This document shows positions 45,110 through 55,600 of a stretch of DNA of 64,000 nucleotides, in pieces (positions within the stretch are counted from its first letter, which is position 1; each line of letters begins with the position of its first letter). The DNA comes from Chitinophagaceae bacterium (GTDB lineage: Bacteria > Bacteroidota > Bacteroidia > Chitinophagales > Chitinophagaceae): positions 1 to 64,000 of the forward strand of contig JAGFIS010000004.1 in the NCBI GenBank assembly GCA_024103425.1, in the 5' to 3' direction. Below the pieces are notes generated by a model. It searched no databases, was not told the DNA's origin, and saw nothing but the letters and a program-made list of their open reading frames with translations. The position numbers and the translations under genes were made by a program.

Positions 45110-47107
45110 ATGCGCTATCTGTTCATTTTCCTGTTGACTCTTGGCGGTGTAATCACACACTCCTTTGCACAAGACAGGCCTTTGATGCAGGCACAGCAAG
45201 ACACGCTACGCGATTTTGAAATCATCCGCGGTCCGAGTATGCGCATGATTAAAACTGATACCGGCACATTGCAAACACTGGCAGGCGGAGCTGTTGTAAA
45301 ACAAGATGGTACTATTTTTTCCTCAGACAGTATGGTACTGAATGTGACGACCCGCCGCATGAATGCCTACGGCAACATTCACATCAATGACGGCGATTCG
45401 GTACACATCTATGCAGGCAATCTCACTTATTCAGGCGAGACCAAATCTGCGGTACTGAGGAATAACGTAAGAGTAATCGGGCAAAAAGGAAATCTTACAA
45501 CGCAGGAACTGGATTACAATATCTCTCAGGGAATCGGCAACTATTACAGAGGCGGGAAAGTCGTCAACAATGAAAATGTGATTACCTCCTCCGAAGGAAC
45601 TTATTACGCCGACACGAAGGATGTTTATTTCAAGAGAAACGTAAAAATGGACGGCCCGAAAAATCACATCCGTACGGATACACTTGTCTATAACATGAAC
45701 AATGCTGTACTGACATTCGCAACCTATACATATTTGTGGAATGACGAGATAGAAGTTGTTACAACAAAAGGAAGTTACAATACTGACACGGGCGACGCCT
45801 TCTTCACAGAGCGTTCTTCGGTTACTGATACAACCGGACGCATCTTCACCGCTGACCTGATGGCGTTGGAAGGTACTACCGAAAATATCCAGATGGAAGG
45901 TAACGGGGTTGTGATCGATTCTGCAGGAGGATTTTCATTACTCAGCAACCAGATATTCATCGATAAAAAGAACAACTCTGCACTCGCTACCAGGATGCCT
46001 CTCCTCATCCTTACAAAAGGTGAAGACAGCACCTACGTCGCCGCAGACACTATCTTCACGGCACTGGCCAAAATGATAGATGAAAAACTGTTTTTCACGA
46101 ATGATACAGCTACAGCTCTTGCAGCACAACAAGGGGAAAGAATTGATTACTTCAGAACAGACTCTAACGAAAACTACATCATCACGGAATTTGTAACAGA
46201 TAGCCTTGATACACTATTGCGAAAGTCAACAGGAATAATAAAAGACTCACTCGTGGTCTTCGACTCCGTTGCAGTAACGGACTCCCTTAAGATATCTGAC
46301 TTCCCAGCCCCTCCGGACCTACTTCAACAAAAAAAGATTTTAGAAGACACCGCGGCAGCAAAAACTGAAATTTCAAATTTGCTCAACCGGAAACCAATGG
46401 ATACCATTCCCCCTCTTGATAAAAAACTCAAAGGAGAGGATGAACTGCGGGATACATCGCGGCTGGCACCTCCTAACAGGCTGCAACCTGATTCCATCGT
46501 GATTCCAACTGTGGTCGACTCCTCATCTCATGTCGACGACAGTACCCGGTACTTCATGGCTTTCCATAATGTGAGGGTCTATAATGACTCCCTTCAAAGC
46601 GTTTGCGACAGTTTGTTCCTTTCTACAAAAGACTCTGTCTTCCGAATGTACGGAGAGCCTGTTGTATGGAATAAGAATACACAAGTAACAGGTGACACCA
46701 TGTTTCTCTTCACCAGGAACCAGAAAGCAGACAGGTTGTTTGTCTTCGACAGGTCAATAGTGATAAATCAAACCGAAGAAGGATTCTTCAACCAACTCGA
46801 AGGCAAAACGCTCAACGCCTATTTTGTCGACGAACAGTTCGATTATATCCGCGTGAAGGGAAGCCCTGCTGAAAGCGTATTCTATTTGCAGGACGAAGAC
46901 AGCTCATATCTAGGTATGAACAGGACATCAGGTGACGCAGTTGATATGACTTTTGAAAAAGGAGAACTGGAGAAGGTAATTTACATCAACCAGGTTCGCG
47001 GAAAAGTGTATCCCATGAGCCAGATTCCTGAAGATCAGAAACGCCTTAAAAGCTTTCAGTGGCTGGACAACCGCAGGCCAAAGAATAAAGCTGACTTATT
47101 CAGATGA
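45110..47107 (+). CDS. OstA-like protein, putative LPS transport (LptA-like)
   Basis: The 665-residue protein has a signal peptide and an N-terminal run of LptA/OstA beta-jellyroll repeats (about 30-320; GTIFSSDSMVLN, GDSVHIYAGNL, GPKNHIRTDTL). A central Asp/Ser/Thr-rich region (about 370-490) is followed by another set of strands. It is far longer than the ~180-residue LptA, and this extended form is typical of Bacteroidota. It likely forms part of the periplasmic bridge to LptD, inferred from fold and place. The stop overlaps the convergent membrane gene by 12 bases. Confidence 0.85.
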   Translation: MRYLFIFLLTLGGVITHSFAQDRPLMQAQQDTLRDFEIIRGPSMRMIKTDTGTLQTLAGGAVVKQDGTIFSSDSMVLNVTTRRMNAYGNIHINDGDSVHIYAGNLTYSGETKSAVLRNNVRVIGQKGNLTTQELDYNISQGIGNYYRGGKVVNNENVITSSEGTYYADTKDVYFKRNVKMDGPKNHIRTDTLVYNMNNAVLTFATYTYLWNDEIEVVTTKGSYNTDTGDAFFTERSSVTDTTGRIFTADLMALEGTTENIQMEGNGVVIDSAGGFSLLSNQIFIDKKNNSALATRMPLLILTKGEDSTYVAADTIFTALAKMIDEKLFFTNDTATALAAQQGERIDYFRTDSNENYIITEFVTDSLDTLLRKSTGIIKDSLVVFDSVAVTDSLKISDFPAPPDLLQQKKILEDTAAAKTEISNLLNRKPMDTIPPLDKKLKGEDELRDTSRLAPPNRLQPDSIVIPTVVDSSSHVDDSTRYFMAFHNVRVYNDSLQSVCDSLFLSTKDSVFRMYGEPVVWNKNTQVTGDTMFLFTRNQKADRLFVFDRSIVINQTEEGFFNQLEGKTLNAYFVDEQFDYIRVKGSPAESVFYLQDEDSSYLGMNRTSGDAVDMTFEKGELEKVIYINQVRGKVYPMSQIPEDQKRLKSFQWLDNRRPKNKADLFR

Positions 47108-47509
47108 TGCTCCTTCCTGAGTCCCCTCATTCAAATCAAGCTTAGGCAGAAGGGCCGTAATCAACAATAAAACAGATGCTGCAATCAACAGATACATGCC
47201 CATTCTTTTTTCAGGACATGTACCGAAATAGCATTTGGTATAAATAATGTACGTACGAATGAGATATGCCAGAGAGATTGCAGCTACAAAAATATTAGTC
47301 CGCTTAGCCCACATACGGTCTATAAAAACAAATATCAGATATACAACAGCAAAGAAAATAAATACGGCACCGGGCTTGCCGAAAAGATTCTGATAACTAT
47401 AAAATCCTGTAAACACTTCATCCCTGTCGGGATAATAAGCCCACGGCATAAAACAACTTGCGACCATCAGTACCGCAGCTATTACTGCAACTATCTTGTA
47501 ATGCTTCAT
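47096..47509 (-). CDS. Small membrane protein, four predicted helices
   Basis: The 137-residue protein has four hydrophobic segments (approximately residues 5-22, 42-62, 68-85 and 104-124) and no catalytic motif. Its end overlaps the convergent OstA-like gene by 12 bases. It starts at the ATG at 47509. Function unknown. Confidence 0.7.
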   Translation of the reverse strand: MKHYKIVAVIAAVLMVASCFMPWAYYPDRDEVFTGFYSYQNLFGKPGAVFIFFAVVYLIFVFIDRMWAKRTNIFVAAISLAYLIRTYIIYTKCYFGTCPEKRMGMYLLIAASVLLLITALLPKLDLNEGTQEGASSE

Positions 47510-47737
47510 ATTTCAAAATCTTAAACCTCCCCCGGTTTCATTGCTCTGTAGAGAAATCTAATTTGCACAAAAGTACAATTTCGGGGCCGGCAGGCCACAA
47601 TTTCTGTTTCAGAACGATAGAGGTTTTGTCTCCAATTGCCCTCCACATGCAATGTTAAACCAAAAACGGTTACAACCCCACGTGAAATAAAAAGTGTTTG
47701 TTGAAAAAGTTATCTATATTTAAAAATTATTAAAACA

Positions 47738-49141
47738 ATGCTCATGCAGAAAAACGAACAGCTCACCCGCTCATTGGGTCTTGGCTTTGCCATAGTTTTG
47801 GTATTAGGTAACGTTATAGGTTCCGGAGTTTTTAAGAAAGTAGCGCCCATGGCAGCTGAGCTTCATTCGGCAGGCTGGATACTTCTTTGCTGGGTTCTGG
47901 GTGGTGTCATTACGATGTTTGGAGCCATCAGCAATGCTGAAATTGCAAGTATGCTTGCCGACACAGGAGGCGAATACAAATACTACAAAAAGATCTACAA
48001 CAAATTTTTCTCATTCATATACGGATGGGCCAATTTTGCTGCCATTAAAACTGCCGCAATTGCCGGTGTATCCTACGTATTTGCAGAATCGCTGCATTCA
48101 TTGGTAAATCTGCCACCGGTACTGGCTTCACTCGAAAGTGTGAACCTATTTGGTATCTTTTACCCGTTTCAAGGATTTAACGTCAAACTGGCTGCTATTG
48201 TATTGATTTTGTTTCTAACATGGTTCAACAGCCGCGGTCTTAAGATGGGAGCAAATCTGAGCACCATCATCCTTATTCTCGTTGTCGGAGGAATCCTGAT
48301 TATAGCATACGGTGGCAGCACAGCAGCTGATGCCAGCCTGGAAAGAGCTTTCTCATTCAGCACTAACAACGGGAGTACGGTTACTATAAGTGCTGTTTTC
48401 ACCGCAATGCTCGCTGCTTTCTGGGCATATGAGGGGTGGAATTCAATCGGATTCCTCGGTGGAGAAATCAAAAACGCACACAAGAATCTTCCCTATTCAC
48501 TCATCATTGGCCTTTCCGTCATTATCCTAGTCTATCTGATTGCCAACATCGCTTATCTGGCCGTAATGCCTATCGGGCAAATGGAAGCAGTTAATGCTGC
48601 AGGTAACCAAGTAGCTGCTATTGAAGTAGTTAAAACCTTCTGGGGTACTGCCGGGGTAACCTTCATCACCGTTCTGATTTTGCTATCTACTTTCGGCTGT
48701 ACACACGCAACAGTTATGAGTAACGCGCGCACAAGCTATGCAATGGCGAGCGAAGGATTGTTCTTCAAAAACATGGCTTTAGTCAATAAGCACCACGTAC
48801 CGGGCAATGCTCTATGGTACCAGGGAGTCTGGGCCTGTATGCTGGTATTATCAGGCACATTTGATCAGCTTACGGATATGCTTATTTTCGCAGCATTCAT
48901 TTTTTATGGAGCTACAACCCTGGGCGTATTTATTCTGAGGAAGAAAATGCCAGACGCGCACAGGCCGTACCGGGTATGGGGTTACCCGGTGATACCGGCT
49001 ATCTTTATTATTTTCTGTGCTTTCCTGATTGTGAATACTATTTATGCGAGGCCGCGTGAAGCGGGAATAGGAATGACTCTTATACTGATTGGTGTACCTC
49101 TTTATTATTGGTTTCAAAGAACAAAAAATAAAGAAGCATAA
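47738..49141 (+). CDS. APC-family amino acid permease
   Basis: The 467-residue inner-membrane protein has 12 predicted helices. GNVIGSGVFKKVAPMAAE in helix 1 and AFWAYEGWNSIGFLGGEIKN in helix 6 are the unwound substrate-binding helices typical of APC transporters. It resembles LAT/serine-threonine exchanger-like permeases of the same family. Substrate is not identifiable. A second in-frame ATG two codons downstream is possible. It may be followed in one transcript by the propeller gene. Confidence 0.88.
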   Translation: MLMQKNEQLTRSLGLGFAIVLVLGNVIGSGVFKKVAPMAAELHSAGWILLCWVLGGVITMFGAISNAEIASMLADTGGEYKYYKKIYNKFFSFIYGWANFAAIKTAAIAGVSYVFAESLHSLVNLPPVLASLESVNLFGIFYPFQGFNVKLAAIVLILFLTWFNSRGLKMGANLSTIILILVVGGILIIAYGGSTAADASLERAFSFSTNNGSTVTISAVFTAMLAAFWAYEGWNSIGFLGGEIKNAHKNLPYSLIIGLSVIILVYLIANIAYLAVMPIGQMEAVNAAGNQVAAIEVVKTFWGTAGVTFITVLILLSTFGCTHATVMSNARTSYAMASEGLFFKNMALVNKHHVPGNALWYQGVWACMLVLSGTFDQLTDMLIFAAFIFYGATTLGVFILRKKMPDAHRPYRVWGYPVIPAIFIIFCAFLIVNTIYARPREAGIGMTLILIGVPLYYWFQRTKNKEA

Positions 49142-49188
49142 GAATAGTAATTCATTAATCGTGAACTGATAGCTTAATCCGGACAATA

Positions 49189-50181
49189 ATGAGAAAAGTG
49201 TTTTTTCTGATACTTGCTACAGGGAGCCTGTATGCTTCCGCACAAAAAATAGAAGTACTCGATAGCAACAAAACTGTTTCTATCAGAGGATTGTCTGTTG
49301 TCGACAACCAAACGATCTGGATAAGCGGTAGCGGAGGCACTGTTGCACTCAGTGTCGACGGCGGAAAATCATTTACCTGGAAAAAAGTTGAAGGTTATGA
49401 AAAAGTAGATTTCAGGGATATTGAAGCTTTTGATGCAAAGACGGCTGTCATCATGGGTACTGCATCTCCGGCTTATATTTTGCGTACTGAAGACGGTGGC
49501 GATACGTGGGCACGAGTGTACGAGAATACTGACAGCTCCATGTTCTTGGATGCAATGGAGTTCTGGAATGATGTGAGCGGCATAGTAATAGGCGATCCTA
49601 AGGATGGCAAGTTCTTTATCGGGCGGACATTTGATGGTGGTAAGACATGGCAAACTATTCCAGATCAGTTTAAACCTTCAGCTGCCAAAGGTGAAGCCTG
49701 TTTTGCAGCCAGCGGGACCAATGTCAGAAAGCTCAAAAGAGATGAAGCAGTCTTCATTAGCGGAGGAACAGAATCCAACCTCTTTATCAGAGACAAGAAA
49801 ATAAAGTTGCCGATCCTTCAGGGAAAGGAATCTATGGGAGCCAATTCCATTGCTGTTAAAAACAGTAAAACGATGATCGTTGTCGGCGGTGATTTTACAC
49901 GGCCTTCCGATACTACAGGCAACTGTGCAATAACCTTTGATGCAGGCGAAAGTTGGGTACATCCTGCCACACCTCCGGCAGGTTATCGCAGCTGTGTGGA
50001 ATACCTTAAAAAAGATGATTGGATCGCCTGTGGACTTACAGGGGTGGATATCTCACACGATAACGGAACCAACTGGACGAACATCAGCATGCTCTCCTTT
50101 CATGTTGTTAGGAAGGCTAAGAAGGGCAAGGCTGTTTTTCTTGCAGGATCAGGAGGAAAGATTGCAAGGCTGATACCGTAA
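49189..50181 (+). CDS. YCF48-like beta-propeller exported protein
   Basis: The 330-residue protein has a signal peptide (cleavage after YASAQ) and repeated BNR/Asp-box-like motifs: LSVDGGKSFTW, RTEDGGDTWARV, RTFDGGKTWQTI, FDAGESWVHP and SHDNGTNWTN. These fold as the YCF48/photosystem stability factor or sialidase-like propeller. Bacteroidota members are often called oxidoreductases without evidence. The function is unknown. It follows the permease by 47 bases. Confidence 0.82.
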   Translation: MRKVFFLILATGSLYASAQKIEVLDSNKTVSIRGLSVVDNQTIWISGSGGTVALSVDGGKSFTWKKVEGYEKVDFRDIEAFDAKTAVIMGTASPAYILRTEDGGDTWARVYENTDSSMFLDAMEFWNDVSGIVIGDPKDGKFFIGRTFDGGKTWQTIPDQFKPSAAKGEACFAASGTNVRKLKRDEAVFISGGTESNLFIRDKKIKLPILQGKESMGANSIAVKNSKTMIVVGGDFTRPSDTTGNCAITFDAGESWVHPATPPAGYRSCVEYLKKDDWIACGLTGVDISHDNGTNWTNISMLSFHVVRKAKKGKAVFLAGSGGKIARLIP

Positions 50182-50218
50182 TAGTTCACGAAAAGATATA
50201 ACCCGAAATACTTGTCTT

Positions 50219-50249
50219 AAAAAAGAAAGCCGGCGAACTGCCGGCTTTC
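50219..50249 (-). terminator. Intrinsic terminator of the SusC-SusD operon
   Basis: A perfect 10-bp stem (GAAAGCCGGC and GCCGGCTTTC) with a 5-base loop is followed on the minus strand by a run of T. It ends the operon whose last gene stops at 50273. It may also act on the plus-strand propeller gene. Confidence 0.85.
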
Positions 50250-50272
50250 GTACGAATAAAATCCTTAAAGGT

Positions 50273-51124
50273 TTATTTTTCAAATACTGACAGGTACTTT
50301 CCAAAGCTTCCTGCAGACACAGTATTCTCGTAACCAATTGTAAAGGCATTAGGCGATACTGTAAATTCACCCTTTCCCCAGGTTTTTGTGGTCGATTGTC
50401 CGTATCCAAATAAGTTAGATACCCAGGCCTGAGTAGGCACAGTAGTGGTTCCATGTTCCAGGTCAGCCCACTCCATAGTAAACTTGAGCGGGTCGGGGAA
50501 TCCCCAGAGTCCTACTACCTGCATATTCATAACAGGACCATTTGCCGAAATCATGGAAACTTCTACCGGATATGGGTCACTGTCTTGCTCAGTACCATTG
50601 TAGTAATCGATTCCAATGTAGATACCCTGAAATACATCAGTCGGCGGTGACCAATACTTCTTCATTGTAAGAAGATAGTGAGTCTTAGTAACGGCAGTGG
50701 GTATATCACCTCCTGCAATAGTTATTTTCAGATTGTCAACTCTTGAAACTGATTCGTATCCGTTGTAGAGTCCTACAATTTCTAAGTTTACAACAGCCTC
50801 GCCTGCCGGTATAACAATACTCTCGGGGGCTCTGAACTGCTGACCGTTAACAGCCGTAGCTGAAGAATAACTCAGTGTTACTGTTCTGTCAACATTAGAA
50901 ACGTTGGTAACCCCGATTGGAATAATGTACGGTGCACTGTTGCCGCTGGCATCCGGTTCAGGAATCACATAGGTGCCTACAGTATCAGCTGCACCCCAGG
51001 TGGCAACTTTTACGAATGGTGGCGGAGTTACATCCTTTCCTACCACCGCATTGTTTTTTTCGCATGATACCATGCTTACAGCCAGAAAGGCGGCAAACAA
51101 AGTATATATCGTATTCTTTATCAT
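50273..51124 (-). CDS. Surface lipoprotein of the SusC/D operon
   Basis: The 283-residue lipoprotein has the lipobox MVSC. It is beta-rich, with YIIPIGVTNVSNVDRTVTLSY near residue 65, resembling the DUF1735/DUF4843-type lipoproteins that commonly follow SusD genes and act as surface glycan- or ligand-binding partners. It lies 20 bases after susD. No enzyme motif is present, so the ligand is unknown. Confidence 0.8.
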   Translation of the reverse strand: MIKNTIYTLFAAFLAVSMVSCEKNNAVVGKDVTPPPFVKVATWGAADTVGTYVIPEPDASGNSAPYIIPIGVTNVSNVDRTVTLSYSSATAVNGQQFRAPESIVIPAGEAVVNLEIVGLYNGYESVSRVDNLKITIAGGDIPTAVTKTHYLLTMKKYWSPPTDVFQGIYIGIDYYNGTEQDSDPYPVEVSMISANGPVMNMQVVGLWGFPDPLKFTMEWADLEHGTTTVPTQAWVSNLFGYGQSTTKTWGKGEFTVSPNAFTIGYENTVSAGSFGKYLSVFEK

Positions 51125-51144
51125 AACTAATGAATTATTTAAGG

Positions 51145-52635
51145 TTATTGAGGATTCTGATCATCAGGAGTCATATTGGTGTTATTATCCAATTCTTTCT
51201 GAGGAATTCTCATTAGAAAACGAGGATCCGCAGGTGATGTTGTATAAACACCGGGATTATAGTTAGGAGCTCCATGGTTACCCGGTCCCTGAGGACGGTT
51301 CAACCCTTGATTCAGCCTCTTGATATCCCACAACGCCAGACCTTCACCCCACAGTTCGATTCTTCTCTGTAACAAGATTTCGTCTATAAGAGCCTGACCG
51401 CTCAACCCGGCTGCTGAGTAGCCCGGATATCTCGCTTTTACCAGTGTCTCAAGAGCTGCGATTGCTTCAGCTTCTTTTCCGGTCTGTCTAGCCAATCCTT
51501 CAGCTTTAATCAGGTACATTTCAGGAACATTCATATACTGATAATCGGCAGCCCATGATCCCGGAGTGGGCACTCTGAATTTTTGTTGGTTATAATCAGG
51601 GTTTGCATCTGTTCCTGTACCAGGAGTGGTGAAAGCTTGCTTTCTTACGTCTCCGTTCGGAATCTGATCATAAAGCCACTTCGTGATTTTTTTCTGACCA
51701 CCCAAAGCGGCATATCCACCGGTTGCAATATCCATGTGAGAGAAGAATGAAGCATAGATCGTTGCTTCAGACTCAGGAATCTGAGATCCCCACATACACT
51801 CTGAGTTACCAATTGTAGAGAACGAAGTTCTTGAAAGGTAAGTAGCAGCATTCATCAGAGGGTATCCACCCTGGATTGCCTGGTCGGCAAAAGTTGCTGC
51901 TGCCGGCCAGTCGTTTTTCAGCAAAGCGATTCTAGCCTGGAATCCGCGGATCACAGAGATGTCAATATTCACTTTAGATACTCTCGGTTTACCTGTGAGC
52001 AATGTTGCTGCATCTTTAAAGTCTGCTTCGATCTGATCGTACACCTGCTGCAGCGTACCTCTTGCTCCACCTTCTGTAGCCCCCGGCAGGTAAATGGGGA
52101 CTCCTTTAGCAGACTCGTTACCCTTAAAGGTCTGCTGGAAGTAGTTAGCCAGATAATAGTAAGAGTAAGCTCTCAAAGCTAATGCTTGTCCTTTAATAGA
52201 CTCCTTTTGCGCCTGAGAAGCATCACTTACTCCATCAACGTTAGCGATGATTTTATTTGCCTGACTAATCTGGTCGTAATATCTTCTCCATGCATTCATT
52301 GACTGGCTACCATCTGTTGCGCTCAACCAAGCTGTGTAGCTATAGTCGGCATTGTACCAGCCGTATCCCTGTGAGTGAACCACCATGTCGTTACCCATCA
52401 GATCGAACATAAGGTCCAGCGACTTCTGTCCGTAGTCGTCGTGGCCTCCGGCATTAATCCCGAAAGCAAACAACTCTTTATAAATACCGGTCAACGCTGC
52501 AGAAACAGAACTGTACTTGCTGAATATCTGAGCTTCAGTAACACCATCACTGGGAACCGTCTCCAGATATTCTTTCTTACATCCTGTTATTGTCAAGAAT
52601 GCGAAACCGGCTATTATCAATGAAATCTTTTTCAT
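51145..52635 (-). CDS. SusD/RagB outer-membrane nutrient-binding lipoprotein
   Basis: The 496-residue lipoprotein (lipobox ITGC) has the TPR-like helical SusD fold: ALRAYSYYYLANYFQQTF, RIALLKNDWPAAA and VPEMYLIKAEGLARQTGKE, then the C-terminal RRIELWGEGLALWDIKRL. It caps the cognate SusC barrel and binds the imported ligand. Since no glycoside hydrolase is nearby, peptide or metal-chelate uptake is as likely as glycan. It is 19 bases downstream of the SusC gene. Confidence 0.94.
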   Translation of the reverse strand: MKKISLIIAGFAFLTITGCKKEYLETVPSDGVTEAQIFSKYSSVSAALTGIYKELFAFGINAGGHDDYGQKSLDLMFDLMGNDMVVHSQGYGWYNADYSYTAWLSATDGSQSMNAWRRYYDQISQANKIIANVDGVSDASQAQKESIKGQALALRAYSYYYLANYFQQTFKGNESAKGVPIYLPGATEGGARGTLQQVYDQIEADFKDAATLLTGKPRVSKVNIDISVIRGFQARIALLKNDWPAAATFADQAIQGGYPLMNAATYLSRTSFSTIGNSECMWGSQIPESEATIYASFFSHMDIATGGYAALGGQKKITKWLYDQIPNGDVRKQAFTTPGTGTDANPDYNQQKFRVPTPGSWAADYQYMNVPEMYLIKAEGLARQTGKEAEAIAALETLVKARYPGYSAAGLSGQALIDEILLQRRIELWGEGLALWDIKRLNQGLNRPQGPGNHGAPNYNPGVYTTSPADPRFLMRIPQKELDNNTNMTPDDQNPQ

Positions 52636-52654
52636 AATATCCTATTTTGTTTTA

Positions 52655-55600
52655 TTATTTTAATTTGGCATTAATCCCCACACTGATTGTTCTGTACGGA
52701 GTGTAGCTCCAGTCAGAGGTTCCCGCAAAAGATCTCTGCGGATCCATTCCCTTGTGTGCTGAGAACAACCAAATATTATCTGCGTTTACAAAGAAGTCTA
52801 AACCGCCGAGATACATTCTGTCAACAACATCATGCGGCAAAGAGTAGCTCAACGAAACACTCTTTACGTTCAGGTAAGAACCGTCAAACAGCCATCTGGT
52901 TGAAACACCATCCTGACCTGCGATTGCATTCTGAATTCTCGGAACTGTTGTAACATCACCGGGTTTCTTCCATCTGTCGAGAATATCTACAGACCAGGCT
53001 GTACCCGCACTACCGCGATGCATCAAGCTCGCATAGTTACCATCATAGAACAACCCGCCGTAAGAATATACCAAGTGAACCGACAATCCGATTCCCTTAT
53101 AGTTAAAGGTATTAGTGATACCTCCAAACACATCAGGAATAGAAGATCCGTGGTAATAGAAAGTACCCTGGTTGTACACATTAGTAACTGTTCTTTCACC
53201 GGTTTCTTTTCCGTTTGCATCTAATACATCTTTGTAATACAGAGCATCACCGGTAGAAGCATCTACACCTGCATACTCTCTCAGCCAGAAATCGTAAATG
53301 CTGTGTCCTTCCATCAGTTTCTTAGTTCCGCTTACGATACCGTTCTCTCTCTGATTCGGAGGAAGCTTGGTGATTTTATTCTTGAAGTGAGTCAGGTTGA
53401 AATCAATTCTCCAGTCAAAATCTCTGGTCTTAACAGGCACACCGGAAAGTTGTACTTCGATACCGGTATTCTTCATGGTACCGATGTTCTGCCAGATAAA
53501 TGTACCTAATGACGGAGGCAGCGGAACCTGGAACAACAGGTTGTCAGAAACTCTGTTAAACCATTCGAAGCTACCTGATAATCTTCTCTTCAATACAGAG
53601 TATTCAATACCTACGTTAGTAGTCTGGTTTTTCTCCCAGAGAATGTCGGGATTCTCAAGGCTCTGCGGAGGAACATAGCTTCCTGTTCCGTCAGCATAGT
53701 AGTAAGCTCTGTAAGCGTACAACTGACCAATCGCATTGTTACCCTGTTCACCATAGCTGGCTTTAAATTTCAACTCATTCAACCATGGAATATTCTGCAT
53801 GAATTTCTCCTGAGAAATACGCCATCCCAAGCCCACAGAGTAGAAATTACCCCAGCGTTTGTCGGCAGCGAAGATTGAAGAACCATCTGTTCTGTAGCTT
53901 CCTGACAACAGGTATTTGTTATCATAAGTATAGTTAACGCTTCCGAAGTAGCTCTCCATTGTCTCGTTATTTTCGTACGAGGTAGGAGGGTTAAATGCGG
54001 TAGCACCGTTGTTCAGTTCTGTCTGACCCGGGAATACGAAGCCTGACATATAACCTGCAAGATAGTTTTGTTTCCATCTGTAGTTCTCGTGTCCTGCAAG
54101 TGCAGTTACATTATGCTTATCCATTGTTCTGCTCCATGTCAGCACCTGGTTAGCAGTAAGAGAAACTTGTCTTGTATTGCTCTTGGTAGAACGTCCGCCG
54201 TCCGGGCCACCGGGAGTAGAAGGAGCAGCATCGCCATATTGGTTATTCTGATAGTTCGTTCCGTTGCTTGAGAAGAAATTCACACCTACTGTTGTTTTGA
54301 ATGAGAAGTCTCTCAGGAATTTAATCTCTGCATAGGTGTTAGCGTTACCGTTGAATCCTCTTGAAGAACGATCGTCCAGGGCAAGAGATCCCAACAAGTT
54401 TGCACGTCCTGCATACGGACGAGTTCCCATTTGTTCAGGAGTACCCCAGTCGAGCATCGGTTTACCGGTCAACGGATCTGTCACAAAAGCACCTGTTGCA
54501 AGATCACGCTGCCATACGGGGTAAATCGGCCCCATCTGGCGTGTGAAATAGAACGGGTTAGTTGTAGCAGTACCACCTGAAGGAACGTTTTTGTTGGTGC
54601 TCATGGCTCCGTCCAGATTCAAACCTGTCTTAAACCAGCTGGTAGCATCCATGTTTACGTTCAATCTCATATTGAATCTCTCATATCCGGAGAAGCGAAC
54701 GATACCTTCTTCATTCAGGTAGCCTGCACCGAAGAAGTAGTTGACTCTGTCTGAAGCACCGGATACATTGAAGTTTGCATTTGTTCTCAAAGCTGTTCTA
54801 AACAATGCATCTTCCCATGAATCCTGCCAGAGCAATTGAGCGCTCGGATTCAATTTTCCTGTAACCGGATCAACAAGTTGGTTACCCGGAACATTATACG
54901 CATTATAAATCAAACCACTCGGTCCGGTCAGCACATTAGATGCCATGATTCCGGCCTGAGCATCAGAGTTACCCTGCGCTTTGTAGTTATTCTTATAAGC
55001 TTCCCAGAACAATTCGTAGTAGTCTTTCGGACCTACCCTGTCGTATTCAGGAATTCCTCTTGTCATGAAACCCTGCTGATAGCTGATTCTAGTAACCGGT
55101 GCACCTCTCATACCTTTCTTAGTGGTAATCATCACTACACCGTTAGCAGCTCTTGATCCGTACAGAGCAGCAGCAGTAGCGTCTTTAAGAATTGTCAGTG
55201 ACTCAATCTCGTCTGTATTCAATGAAGTGATTGAACCGTCGTAAGGTACACCATTCAATACATAAAGCGGTGAGCTGCTGGCACTTACTGAACCGATACC
55301 ACGAATCAACATGCTTGCACCGGATCCCGGAGCACCACCACCGTTAGTCATCATTACACCAGGCACCAAACCATCCAGCGCTTTAGTAACAGAAGTTACC
55401 GGCTTGGCTGAAAGTGTCTGAGCCGTTACTGTATTTTCTGACCCTGTAAATGATGTCTTCTTAACAGTACCGTACGGAACGTTAATTACAACTTCCTGTA
55501 ATTCACCAACGGACTGAATTAAAGCAACATTAATTACAGTCTGATTTCCAATAACAACCTCCTGGGTTTCTGAACCTACTGAGGAGAAAACTAATACTGT

